Positions 1 to 12,700 of a DNA stretch of 64,000 nt are shown here, piece after piece; positions within the stretch are counted from its first letter, which is position 1, and every line of letters begins with the position of its first letter. Origin of the DNA: Ephydatia muelleri (taxonomy: Eukaryota > Porifera > Demospongiae > Spongillida > Spongillidae); contig JABACO010000018.1 in NCBI GenBank assembly GCA_013339895.1, positions 5,816,028 through 5,880,027 on the forward strand, read 5' to 3'. Position numbers and translations under genes: made by a program. The notes under the pieces are model-generated. The model was given only the letters and a program-made list of their open reading frames with translations. It was not told the origin of the DNA and ran no database searches.

Positions 1-403
1 ACATGACCTGCAAACTCCCTGTGTATACATGTTGACACAGCACACCGACACAGCACATGCTAACTAGACCTCATAACAGCCAAATCTGGTGGCATCAGCA
101 TAATACCAATGCATAACTCGAAATGAAGTGTTATCATAACATCCCTAGCCCCCAATACAGTCACAAGATACGACACCTACACACAAAACATATACTAGGA
201 TATCTGATCACGCAAGCACAGAAGACACTAAGCACACTGCACACACGTGTAGAAAGCTGCAACGTAGACATACACAATTTGTCACATGCGCAAGTAATTA
301 AAGCACAGGACACCCACACATGTCCATAAAAAAAGAGACGCCTCTTGGTGAAGAAACCTTGCTGAGAGATGCATCAAGCAAATAGAGGTGTGGCCAGACT
401 TAC

Positions 404-511
404 ATGCTGGTTCTTGTAGTAGAATATCATGTCTCCTGTAAGCACAAACCACCTTTTGTGCCATGTCTGTATCCTCCCCCCTCTCTTCTGGAGCCAACCA
501 GACTTACGGAC
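404..511 (-). CDS. Exon of a PH-domain protein (partial gene)
   Basis: A 108-nt exon (36 codons) lies between an acceptor AG at 512-513 and a donor GTAAGT at 398-403, read on the minus strand. The peptide starts [12 protein letters not shown] and continues through [11 protein letters not shown] to FYYKNQ. This is the start of a pleckstrin-homology fold: SGWL strand, basic loop, RWFVL strand, then the YY strand. PH domains bind phosphoinositides or act as membrane and protein adaptors. No other exon of the gene is recognisable before position 1, so the rest lies outside the window on its left. The acceptor side runs into a long CA microsatellite. The family assignment is firm; the gene identity is not known. 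Confidence 0.8.
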
Positions 512-533
512 CTGCTCAAGAAGTATTCCAATC

Positions 534-539
<6 letters not shown>

Positions 540-572
<33 letters not shown>

Positions 573-592
573 TGTACACATGCACAGGTGCC

Positions 593-670
<78 letters not shown>
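540..670. repeat. (CA)n microsatellite
   Basis: Two CA runs (541-570 and about 594-670) are separated by a GATGTACACATGCACAGG interruption that recurs in part after the second run. They lie in the intron upstream of the PH exon. Histidine/threonine-rich frames across them are not genes. Confidence 0.95.
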
Positions 671-672
<2 letters not shown>

Positions 673-679
673 TGTACAC

Positions 680-1750
680 ACAGAAGATTTGGAATTGGCG
701 TTTGTGATAAAGGGATTTTTTAAAAAGCACTCAGAACGTGATTACGCACATTACCAAAACCCCCTCCATTGATAGGTCCAATGGTAACACATTTACTGAC
801 AAATAGCATTACAAGGTGCACTACACGACATTCTGTGCCTGCAGGCTGTGTGGTACATATGCCACTTCCACGCTTTTCCCGATGCCATCGCCATTTTAAT
901 TAACCCGTACATGTACATGTACGTACATATAGAACGTATACGTTAGTATTAGGCAAAGATAGTATAGACAGGTGAGATTCGAAGCACCCCAACATGTATG
1001 TGTGTCATTGGCACCGCTTATCGCGTCCCTGTATCTCTCTCTCTACGCCAACGCACTCGTACCTGACTATTGGTACGCCTGTACAACTGAGATGAGAAAT
1101 GCGATTTTCCTGCCGCGCCCTCGTTACCAGACGTAACAACCAATTGATTTGCCGCGCTAGCTTCGTTTGGCGGATTATCCATATTGAAGGCTGAACGAAT
1201 ATGCAGCCGCGCCTACAAATTAAAAGAACGTCGCTACAAACCAGGCCGAACGCGAAAAGTGGCTCTATATATTTACATCGGAGCGTGTCACAGGTCACAC
1301 ATACACTTGCTCGCGGCGGGCGCAGCTGATTGAGATCACCGACGAAAGGTGTGCGGTTTCAGCTTTTGCGGAGGGGTTGTGGGAGGGTCTTGCAAAGAGT
1401 ACGCTTTTTTGTGCGAAACGCGTGCTGCTGGTCACTATAAACTGTTTGCGCGCGCAATGAGACGCCACGCGAAAAGCAACACAGACGCCAATTTGCTTCC
1501 AATGCAACTCGTTCTGTTGCAGTGCTGGAAGCTAGCATAAATTTAAAACCGAACGCAAATCTTAATGACGCTGACCAAAAGCGAGTCCCATAGTCACAAA
1601 ATTAGTTCTTACCCCCATTTTGGCTCACGGAGAAGCCTATGTTTACGCCCAGATGAATTACAGACTCACTCCTTTTTGCTTCAGCCTCGTCATGGTCGGA
1701 GTGGACATTGTCGCCTCACTGGACCGTTCTGATACACGCCCACAACTAAA
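680..1750. other. Intergenic region without recognisable gene
   Basis: Short open frames on both strands show no domain, codon bias or splice logic. The segment probably holds the 5' region of SNRNP25 and an unseen part of the PH gene. A small GTACAT-rich palindromic patch lies near 908-930. Confidence 0.5.
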
Positions 1751-1836
1751 GGGTGAAGCGAAGCCATTCCGGGCTATTACGTCATGTACTTAGCTCATTA
1801 ACTTACGCTGGTGGGCAATATTTGGTGCCTTGGAGA

Positions 1837-3473
1837 ATGGAAAAACAATCTGAAATGACGGTAGCGCAGTTTGATGAAAAAACCACTGAATCTGAAGGTG
1901 TAGGAACTATAGAAGCTGTGCCTAACGTTAGCGACGGTCTAACTAATGACATTGAAGTTGAACACACAAGCCTTTCACACGTGGAGGTGATGAAACAAAT
2001 TAAACAACAAATATCCGACCTGTTGGCGGATCCCTTTCTCCAAGACCTCCCCAAAGACGTCTCTCTGGACGAGGCTAAGTCCCAGCTTGCGCTCGAGGAG
2101 GGCAAGGCAATCATTCTCTCTCTGCGACGATACGACGGCGAGAGAGTCCGTGAGTTCACTACATAAACAGTAGCCTCAAACCACTAGTGCCCCTGCAGGG
2201 ATGTGTGAGCATGCACCTCTGCTGTTTGTTGCGTATGGAAGCATTGCACCCGACATTAGTACACTGACAGTGTATTCATTTCCCTCTTCCCCCTCGCAGC
2301 CGTCATTATAATGCAGGGGGCAACGGTCCAGGACTTAATGCGAGCAATAGAGAAGGAGATTACGAGGAAGTGCAACAGAAGCGGGAAGACGCAGTACATC
2401 AGTTGGTATGTTCTTACGACTTGGTTAATTTGCCTATTGTCACAAAGGCTTTGCTGTTGAATCATGATGCCAAATTAGGAGATGATTTTAGAGTGTTCAC
2501 CTGGCTGCACAGCCACTTACACTGTGGGGGGGGGGGGGGGTTTGGGACTACGTTTTGGCACCAGTAGTTCTCTTGTTTTTGTCAGTAACAGCTTCTGGAA
2601 TTGCTTGTCCCCAAATTGTGTTGAGAGCTTGCAACTAACATGACATGTCATGAAAGTAGTCTATTTGTAAAAACGTATCCTCATAAAACTCATTATAGGA
2701 AGAAATCAAGTACAACTGTGCAGGATTATGCATCTTCATTTGATGCATCCATATTGATATGTCCATATTGATCCATCCATATTGATCCATATTGATATAC
2801 ATCCTATTTGATGCATCCTTATTGATACTGCAAGAAATGTTGCCATGTTGTTTGCCTTGTACTTATAATTAGACAGCTTATTCATTCTTGCATTTACTCC
2901 CAAGAGGAATATCCTGTTTCTGTCAGCCCTACGTTTGAGTAAGATAGAAGACTTGCACTTTTGGATGCATCTCTAATAAAAAGTATAAGCACTTGGGCAT
3001 GGCTAGCAGTACACGCTATAAAGTATATCGTTCATGCTTTATAGAATTGTTTGAATCACAAAATGCATTACATTTGTAAATGGGAGGCTTTTAGTTGGAA
3101 AAGGCCTGATAATCAATGAGTGTATTACCCAAACCCTTCATAATTATTGTTCCTGTAAAGGAGTAGTCACAGCAAGGGCATCGTTACCTCCTTCCCTGTC
3201 ATTTTTTTGGTAAAGGAGGTATGTCTGGCGCACATATTGGTTAGCTCATGGACAACAGAAGCTGACTGATAGATCTGGCAAGCTTGTGAGGTATGGTGGA
3301 TCCAGTAATGGAGGGGGGGGGGGGGGGGGGGGGGGGGTTGGTCTTACGTTTGCATCATTTTCTCATCATGCTGCAGTTATGGTGTTGGAAACCATGACGA
3401 GATCACCTTTGTGAAGAAGCTTAGGGAGAGCATGGGGAAAGCCCCCAAGCGACAGCAGTACTTTGAACAGTGA
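1837..3473 (+). CDS. SNRNP25: U11/U12 small nuclear ribonucleoprotein 25 kDa protein
   Basis: Four exons: about 1,837-2,149, 2,301-2,405, about 3,216-3,290 and 3,377-3,473. The protein is a component of the U11/U12 di-snRNP, which recognises minor (U12-type) introns. Family hallmarks occur in order: DPFLQDLP and ALEEGKA in exon 1, a ubiquitin-like beta-grasp segment with VIIMQGATVQDL and QYISW in exon 2, YVWRTYWL in exon 3, and YGVGNHDEITFVKKLRE in exon 4, close to the C-terminus of animal SNRNP25. Donors are GTGAGT, GTATGT and GTATGG. The reading phase carries correctly over each junction (split P, W and S codons). The start is taken as the methionine at 1,837; an in-frame ATG at 1,753 would add 28 residues. 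The N-terminal 60 residues are acidic and poorly conserved. Confidence 0.9.
3313..3337. repeat. Poly-G run
   Basis: About 25 consecutive G lie in the last SNRNP25 intron. A shorter run of 14 G lies near 2,526-2,540. Such runs are prone to length error in sequencing. Confidence 0.9.
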
Positions 3474-4781
3474 TTGCAGATGCATTATTTCACAACTTGG
3501 CCACATGTCACTGCGAGCCCCTGTTTGTAGCTACTAGACAGAAGAAGTTCTACGCATGAAGCTGTCTTATCTTCAAAATCTTTTCACCAGAATTGGCCCT
3601 GTCCCTCAGATCAGTACTATTCATTTCCATACAGCTTGGGCAGGTGCACCTGATCATTGTAATGACAACATACAATCAGCGTTGCAATAGATATCAAAAT
3701 GTCATCTTCACCCAAAAGTGAATGCCTTCAGCAATATACATGTATGCACATTCCTACAGTGTACCAAATATTATTGTTCTACAGTGTTTGTAGTCGAGGT
3801 GGTGGATTGAACTGCCTGTTCGTCTTTGATTGTCTTTGCTACCCAATTCAACGCATCCCTTCCCTGTTTGATACGTGTATGTGTGTATGATACATGCATG
3901 TGTGCACACTATCGTAATAGTGAGCGCTGTACGGCTAACCTTTGCAACAGTCGAACCATAGTGGTCAATAAGAAGGCCCTCGAGCACACTGCCAAACAAG
4001 GGCACACCAAATACAGCGATTTTGGCACTCTGCGTTAGACATGTCCTGTAGAGCACGTGCAACCCTGGAGTACCAGCACATAGCTATGTCATTGTTATTA
4101 AGGCCTTACTTCTCTGGATTCTGACGGTCAACGGAGTACACCAGCTTTTCGTCCAGTTGAAAAAGGTGACTTAACGTGAGCTACACGTGCGAGTGTAGGG
4201 ACAGCTAGGGTTTAAAATTAACTACCTCACGTTGAAACTAACGTTTCTTGCGCATATAACGAGCGTTTTGGTTTCCAAGTCGCACTGTGACTGTTCATTA
4301 ATTTGCATCGAAGGGTTCGAGCCAACAATCTGATGGGCAGGAGAGAAATTCATAAATACCGCGACCTACGATATTGCTTTCACCTTCAGTACTAGGCTGG
4401 GTACATTCCATAATGTGCAGAACAATCGGTGACTGTACAGCTTTCTAGCAGATGCCACTCTGTTCAACGTATCCAATGACTTTACATGCGGATTGTACGG
4501 GTTTGGGTATTTCCTGTAGGCAGCCTGTACAATTAGCTCCCACGGGTGGCTAAGACAAAGATGGGTGCGTAATTGGAGTGTGTGCCTGCGCGCGAGACTC
4601 ACTCGAATATAACACTATCCGACCATTCCTTCGGCATTTTCTGAATAATTAACCCCTTGACGCTTGATTTTACTAAAATTCAATTGGCATATATGATGCA
4701 ATATTAATTGCCATGGTTACGTTGTTTGACATTAATTATGGCGGTTTCGTCTGCAAATTGCGCGGCATACCTTGAGTAGTT
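3474..4781. other. Intergenic spacer SNRNP25-HYDIN
   Basis: AT-rich sequence without recognisable exons. It should hold the SNRNP25 3' end and the HYDIN promoter. I see no convincing TATA box. Confidence 0.5.
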
Positions 4782-7200
4782 ATGTCCACTCCTAAGGAGC
4801 ATGAGGTAGTGGACGAGGTTTCTACTTCAAACAAGAAATTGGCTTACAATGTGCATAAGGGGCCAAAGGTCACCAAGCTGGTCCGAGGTCCAAAAGATGT
4901 TACGAAGGTGAGTGCACGAGTGCTATATCACTGCCATTACTTTCATGCATGGGGCCATTTAGTACACCCCCTCGACCTATTTGGCTGAAATGAGGCTCAC
5001 CACGGAGGAAAAGCTTGAAAAGACCTATGAAATGCACATTCCCAAGATAGTGGAACTTCTAGACACAGCAGAATCTTCTCAAAAAGTGAGTTTATTGGTA
5101 TTCTGTGCTGGGAAAATAGATGTAGCAGCAACAGCTTAAATTTAATGTACCAACTTCTTGTCACAGGATTCATTAGTGGAGGTTGATGTTCCACTGTTTC
5201 AGCCATTCCCTTCAGAAGTATTCTTTCAGCAGTATGAAACCCACCAAACCTACGAGTTCCCCATATCCTTCAGAAACAATGATAATGTAGGATGGCCTTG
5301 TTGCGTTCCATTTGCCTATGTGCTCTCCTTTTGCAGGTGGCACGAAATATCAAAGTGACTATTGAAGAGTCCCCTTATTTCAAGGTCACTTGCCATAAGG
5401 CAGTTGGTGCCAAGGTTGCACCAGGAATGGAGATTACCTACATAATAGCCTTTACCCCTGATGAAGACAAGGTTAGCTAGGAGAGACAAGGGGGAGGGGG
5501 GGAGGGTCCATGACGGAAATGAGGGGGGGGAAGTGAGCTGGAGAGTATAGGAGTCGGCAGGGGAGCAGAAAGAGTGGAGAGAAGTGGGTTGACCTGATGC
5601 CCTGTGTTTCTCAAGGACTACACAGTGCAGCTTGCCTGCATCACAGAGCGGGAGAAGTTTGTTGTTCCAGTAGTGGCCACTGGTTCCAGGGCACTCCTTG
5701 ACTTTCCCGATGAAATTAACTTCTCCTTGGCACCAGTCAAGGTACTGTATGCTCACGGCTGGCCTGTGGCATCTTAGGTTTGTTATTGTCTTCTTTCAGT
5801 ACCCATCTAGCAAGACTGTTCTTGTACGAAATGTTGGAAGAAGAGAGGCAAAATTCACTTTGGAAACGGAGAGGTGTGATGATGTGTATGTATATACAAT
5901 GCATGTCCAGCCATGTGTGTGTGGCTGTGGTGCTTGTGCACATGTATGTTTTTGCCTGCATGCGTGTGTAAAAAAAGTACACAGGCATGTACATAATACT
6001 AATCATGCATAACTGTGGTACTAATCATGCATAACTGTAGTACGAATCGTGCATAACTATTACAACTACTTCCATGTGTGAACATGTGGTATTTGTGAGT
6101 CACAGGAGTTAAACATATGTCACATATGTCCTTCCCTATGTGCAGGAATTTCATGGGTGCTGTACATGGCTGTACACATACAGTGTGTGCAATGTGGATG
6201 TGTGTTGTTTGCATGTGACCCCATTTGCATCCTGCGTGTTCTTGTGCACATGCCCCAGTGTTTTTTTTTTTTTTTCTATAGCGTGTTCATGCATGTTATG
6301 AAGCTTCTTTCTGTTTAGCCCCTTCTCCGTAAAGCCCACCTCTGCATCACTGGCATCCAACACATGCATGCAAGTGGACATTGAGTTCCTCCCTCGGACC
6401 GTTGGAGAGCATAGTGGAACTTTGGAGATACATCACAACACTGGTGAGAGAATAACCATCGTCTCTCTTGGTGGCCTGTTGCAGCTAACTGGTCTCTACA
6501 GGAGAGGTCCTGTACACACAGCTGCATGGCAGTGCCAATGACGTGAACGTCCGATTGGATCGCAGTAGCATCATGCATGAAAACACTTACATCGGCCTCT
6601 CATCTAAGAGGTTCGAACACGGATGTGGTGTTTAATGGTCAATCGATTGTTCCTCCATTCTGTCCTTTGTGTATTAGATCGCTGACCATTCTGAACAGAA
6701 GTGATGTCACTGTGCATTTTGTGTGGAAGGCATTTGGTAGCGAAAGTGATGAAGAAATGCAGAAGGAACTGTAAGTCTTGGCAAAGTATCAGAGGAAAGA
6801 GAAGCATGTTTTAGGTTAACTGGTGAATTATTAATAAGGGTAAGAGTGATGCAAGTTAGTGCAGCTAATTGTATCTCACATTGAACAAAAACAAGCAACA
6901 TTAGCACAATCATTCATGTACTGTGGTATTTGAATGGCTGGGTGGCATTATCACTTTTCTTGTAACTGACCTCTTTCTCCCTCACCTTGTACATGGTATC
7001 TCTATGGTTGTACAGTTATATTTCCCCCCATCCCCATTTGAAATGCTATCATTTATGCATTGTGTTTTTTTTTTTCTTTCTCCAGGCATATTCAGGAATT
7101 GGCAGAGGAGGAGTCATTCTCTAAGGAGAGCTTCTTACAAAGATGTGTCCACAATCCCACCATGCGTGACCGCTATCCAATCCTTGTCAGGCACTTAGAA
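4782..7200 (+). CDS. HYDIN: HYDIN N-terminal exons (first ASH/MSP domains)
   Basis: These exons hold the best-conserved part of HYDIN. In order: the start peptide MSTPKEHEVVDE; an exon with EKLEKTYEMHIPKIVELLD; the first MSP-like domain (VARNIKVTIEESPYFKV, KVAPGMEITYIIAFTP); the exon with YPSSKTVLVRNVGRREA; one with MQVDIEFLPRTVGEHSG (about 6,319-6,443); and LDRSSIMHENTYIGLSS (about 6,502-6,610). Introns are about 50-550 bp. The start methionine is the first in an exon that opens directly before the conserved block; an upstream non-coding exon cannot be excluded. Confidence 0.85.
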
Positions 7201-7519
7201 AGGAGTAAAAAGGTTTGTTTTTTTTGGTGGTATCTGATGGATCCAATTTTATCTGCTATTTTTAATTTTCACCCACTCTTGTAGCATTACCTGGAGACTG
7301 AGCATTTCCATTTCTGCAGTGAAGTCTTCACTGTCGACCCAATGGTAAGTCTGTGTGTTCTGCAGCATGATGTAGAAGTATGTAAGGGAACAAAACATGC
7401 TTGCATGTGTGTGTATGTTTATGCTTGTGTGTATGTATGAAAAGGGGTTTCTGTATGTACCATGCATGTACCTGTATATTCTGTGTGTGTATGTGTGTGT
7501 ATGTGTGTATGTGTATGTG

Positions 7520-7574
<55 letters not shown>

Positions 7575-8108
7575 ACGCTAAGAAAAGATGCGTGCGTATG
7601 TCGTATTAGCCAGCACTCTTCCACTTCAGGAAGGGGACATATGGCCCAATACACAGGCTGAAGTATCCATTACGTTCAGCCCCTACAAGGCCATAAGGTA
7701 CATCCATCTGATCATTTTGCAAGTGGCTGCCATGGTGCCTGCTCTCCCGTTAGCTACTCCCAGGTTGCCTATTGTGATGTCACAGGTCGAGAGTCTCGCC
7801 TGCCCCTCAAGCTAAAGGGAGAGGGGATGGGACCGAAGATGGGATTCTCCTTTGACACGCTTGACATTCAGAACATTTTTGTCAACTCATCGCATGTGTA
7901 TGAGGTAATGCATCCCAGTGAGTTTTCCTGTGAATATTGCATAACTCTGATTTGAACAGGTTGTTTTGGAGAACAAAGGAGACATTGCTGGCTCTTTTGC
8001 TATGCAACCCCCCAAGACCTTGTTTGGACCCAAGTTCACTTTTGTACCTCACACAGGAACATTGCAGCCAGGGGGATTTCAGGCCATTCAGGTGGGAGGC
8101 ACATGTGT

Positions 8109-8162
<54 letters not shown>

Positions 8163-9664
8163 TTGCTGGTGTGTTTGTGTGTGGGTGTGGGTGCTGGTGT
8201 GTTTGTGTGTGTGTGTGTGTATGTTTGCGATGAGTACATCATACATGTATGCAATATTCAAAGATCAAATCCAAATCAATGTCACGTACATGTATGCTTT
8301 CCTTGCATCAGTCCGAGTATCATCACTTGTATTGCATGTCTGCTTGCATGTAATCGTGCCATTATGCTTATATGTAGTGCTATCAACGTAGCATGACTGC
8401 TTTGTGTCAGATGGTGCCTGCTGTATTTATCCTCTTTATTAGATTTCATTCTCATCATCTGTGCTGGGAGAGTTCAATGAACAGTTCCAGTGCAAGGTTG
8501 AAGGCTGCCCTCAGGACCTGTGCCTACAGATCAAGCAAGTCCACTGCCTTTTCAATGCCACCATTTAGGGCCTTTTGTTTCTTTCTCTCCAGGGGAGCTG
8601 TTATTGGCCCAACATTCCACTTCAATGTTTCTGAGCTCAAATTTGGGGATGTAGCTTATGGTAAGTGCCATATACAGATTGCACTTTAGTGTCCCCTTTT
8701 TTAAATAAGTGAAAACTAAGTACATTGCTAATATTCATATTTGATAACCATTGTTTAGTCATTTGATCTTTCAGGTGTGATAACTAGCTGTTATATTTAC
8801 TATTCAGGTTTTCAGACTTTGCAGGAGGTTGAGCTCACCAACACATCCGAAGTTCTTATGACGTTTAACCTCTCTGTGCCTTGCAATGAACCTGCTGCAG
8901 ATAACAAGTTTAAGGAGTTTGTTGTTAAACCTCGTACAGGCACCCTTCCTCCCAAGTGTCGAGAGACCATTACAGTATGCCAAATCAGCGGATGCTACTC
9001 ACAGACTTCATACTGTTTCCCCTCTCTCCCCCCCCCCCCCCCCCCCCCCCACTGTCTTTTAGGTTCGGCTCACACCTTCCTATGTTAAATTCTATTCAGC
9101 TGCCTTGGTGGTGGATGTAGTTGAAGCGGGAAAAGAAGTGTTTTCCCTGCCCATCACTGCACAGTCTGTAGTTCCCTCCATTGCTCTGGCCACCCTACAC
9201 ATTGACTACGGGCGGTGCTTTGTAAATTACCCTTATACCAAGAACATTGAACTGAAGAACGAGTCCAATCTGCCTGCAATATATGAGACTCTCACACCTG
9301 CAGATCTGCAGGGCCTGCTCTATTCTACTACAGCTCCCAAAGGGGTTGTTGAGCCACACTCAACCTTGCGTATTCCACTGCAAGTCAAGGCTCAGGCACA
9401 AGGGGAAATAACTTCATCTGTGGCGATCAGTATCCTTGGGAGTATCGATCCTCCCCTGAGGGCAGAAATCTATTGTACTGGGGAGGGCCCTGTCATTAAC
9501 GTTACGCCATCGGAGTTGGACTGGGGCGTGTGTCCAGTCCTAACCTCTATTGCAAAGAAAGTTGTCTTGGTCAATGAGTCTCTCATTCCTGCAGAAATCG
9601 AGTGTGTCCTAGTGAGTACAGATGTGTCTCTAGCCAGTTTCTAATGTGCATGTGTGTGTCTGTA

Positions 9665-9736
<72 letters not shown>

Positions 9737-12700
9737 TATTTTCAACACCAAACTACTTCCTCATCCAGGCACAAGAGAGGACAGTCTTTACTGTTGACCC
9801 TTTCTCTGCGGTTATTCCACCTGAACAGAGGTTGGAGCTTACTGTTACAGCTTTTGTGGATGATGCTCTAAAGTGAGTAAAACTGATAAAACCTCTGACC
9901 ACCCATCAATAAATAACTCTCCTGCATATATTTATATTTCAGGTTCAGTGACAAGCTGACCATTGTTGTGGCCCAGGGAGTGAGTGTGACTGTTAGTCTC
10001 TCTGCCGAGGCAAAAGGGACGACTATTGTCAGCTATCCATCCCTGACGGAATGCATAGACCTGGGACCACACTTCAGTAAAGGGCTTTGTCAGAAGCAGT
10101 TTACCCTCATCAATAAAGGGAGGAGGCTTCAGGCACTGTCTTGGTCAACAGATGGTTTTTCCCTGTCCAAACTGAAGAGACTGGAGCTCGAAAAGACCTC
10201 CAAGGATTTGCTTGATCCAAATGCAAAGGTAGTGGAGCTAGATGATTAAGTAAATAGATATTTAGTATTGGGATTAGAAAACTAATGAAGAGTGTGGAGA
10301 CATTTTTTGGCAACCAGACTAAAACATTGTGCAAATTATTGGGACAATGCAAACTGTCTGATTCATATCATCTAACTGACACATATGCAGCATCAGCCTC
10401 ACGGTCACACTGAAGGCATGAAGAAGCCACTGTTTGAAATGATTCCAGATAAGCTAGTTTTGGAGCCCTATCAGTCACAGACGATCACTCTTAAAGGATT
10501 CTCACCAATGTTAGTTCCAACTTTATGTAATCAGTTGCAATAATTTATCCTGCATCCTGTTCAATTTTTAGCCCTCAAGTGGTGAATGAGCGTCTTCTGT
10601 GCCATGCCCTTATTGGGAAGAATCCTCACAAAGAAAGAATTATGACTGTGGATGTACACGCTCAATTCATCTCACCATTACTTGAGTTCAGCACATGGGA
10701 TGTGATATTTGTGGTTCATCAGGTAGATGGATTCTTTATGATAATGAAAAACAACATGTGATAATACACATTAAGTAATCATACTTGATGCATTTGTAAT
10801 CGATCTTTTTTCTAAATGCAGCCCTGTGGCAGCAAACTTACTCAGCACAAGGAAGTGGTTCATGTGAAGAATGTGTCTCCATTACCAGTGACTGCAGTGT
10901 TCTCTTGTACCCACCCATTCAGCCTGGCAACAGACAAATCCTCAATACCGCAGATGGTAGGTTTCATAGACCAATGCTGTAATTTATTTATTACTACCTG
11001 GTATCACTTAATTTGAATTATGAATTTTTTTAGGAGATGAGGCTCTTGGAGGGCGAAGAGCTTGACATCGCAGTGTGTTATGATGCCACCTACTGCATTG
11101 ATAAGTACAGCAGAGTTGAAGAGAATCAGTTGACTGTGTCCTACAAGGAACATCCCCACAAAGTACTGTGACATGTGATTATCCCATTGTGGTTTGAGTA
11201 CATAATGCCCCCATTATAACAGGATAAAATATCCTTGAGGTCTGAGGTGCACTTTCCAAACTTGAGTTTCGAAGCAATGGAGGTACATAGATTTGTATTA
11301 TATGTATTGCGCATTGAATATGTTGGGGGGGGGGAGGGGCCTCACACACAAATTTACACATGCACATATAAACTCCTTCCACTTGCACAGGTTGACTTTG
11401 GATGCATCCTTAATGACACGGAGACCACAAAGCAGCTCACGATGACAAACAGCAGCCCTCTGGAAGTACACTACATATGGTCCTTTCTGAAGCACCCCCC
11501 TGCTAGGAGGGTTGACCCTGAGCAGTTGGATGAGGGGGTGGACATGCAGAGTGAAATTGAAACAGACTCACTTGAAGAACAAGAGGAAGAGGAAGAAAGG
11601 GTGAGAGAGGAGGAAGGAACTGGTGAGGTGGAAGGAGAGGATGTGGAAGAGACCTTCAAAGTTGAGAGAGAAGATAAGGAACAGGAGGTAGGGGATAGAG
11701 AAAAGACTGGGGATGAGGATAAGGCCAAAGTACAGGATATAAATATGGAAGACAGCAGAGCAAAGGGTGATGAGAGTGAAGTGCAGCAAAGCTCAAAAGA
11801 GACTACACTTGCCACCATCAGTGCACCTCTGCCCATCAAACGTGTCAGGAGAAAACGTGCCTCAAAGTCAAAAAAGTGCAATGGAGCTCTTGAAAGGGAC
11901 CCGTTTACCCCTATCAGCATAGAGCAGGTGTTTGACATACTTCCACTTCACGGTGCACTCCAGCCAGGGCAGAGTGAAGAGGTTCAGTTCACCTTTCATG
12001 GCCACACAGGTATCGCCACTGAAGTAATGGCAGTGTGCAGGGTAGAGGGTGGGCCTGCATATCGGCTGCGGCTCATGGGAGAGTCATCGGTGGTGCAATA
12101 CAAGATCAGCAGGACCCACATTGAAGTAGGAAAACAGGTTAGTATTATTTTTTACATGTTTCATTCACTTACACAGGTAATTCGTATCTCTCAGCTGTAT
12201 GACCAGGTCTTGACAGCAGACATTGTGGTACAAAACAGGGGAAAGGTGGCTATGGATTTTATTGTTTCTGGAGCTGCACATGGCAGCATTTGCACACCGG
12301 GTCAGATTGTGGTGTCCCAAACAACCGTGAGTGAAACAGCAAAGCTTCTATTTTTTGTGTCATAGTTTGAGCCCCGTATAGGGCCACATTCCAGCACTGG
12401 AACAGCAGACACTAACTATTCAGTATCTGCCAGGAGTCCCAGAAACATTTACTAGATCATTCCAGGTGTGTGGTGCATTCTGTGTAATTTGGAACAGTGT
12501 AATCATTTGTGGTGTGCAGATTCAGGTGGCTCACTTTGAACCTGATACCATTGTGCTGACTGGAGAAGGCATCTTTCCTTGTATTACCTTTAATGTCCCT
12601 CGAGTTGAGACTAGCATGACAGAAAAAAACACACCTGCAGAAGGAGATGCGACAGACGCTGCTACAGATGAAAGGATGCTTCAAGTTAGCTTTTACTCCG

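Noticed and set aside
3754..4062. Minus-strand ORF of 102 codons between SNRNP25 and HYDIN
   Set aside because: No domain, no splice context and no neighbouring exons; consistent with chance.
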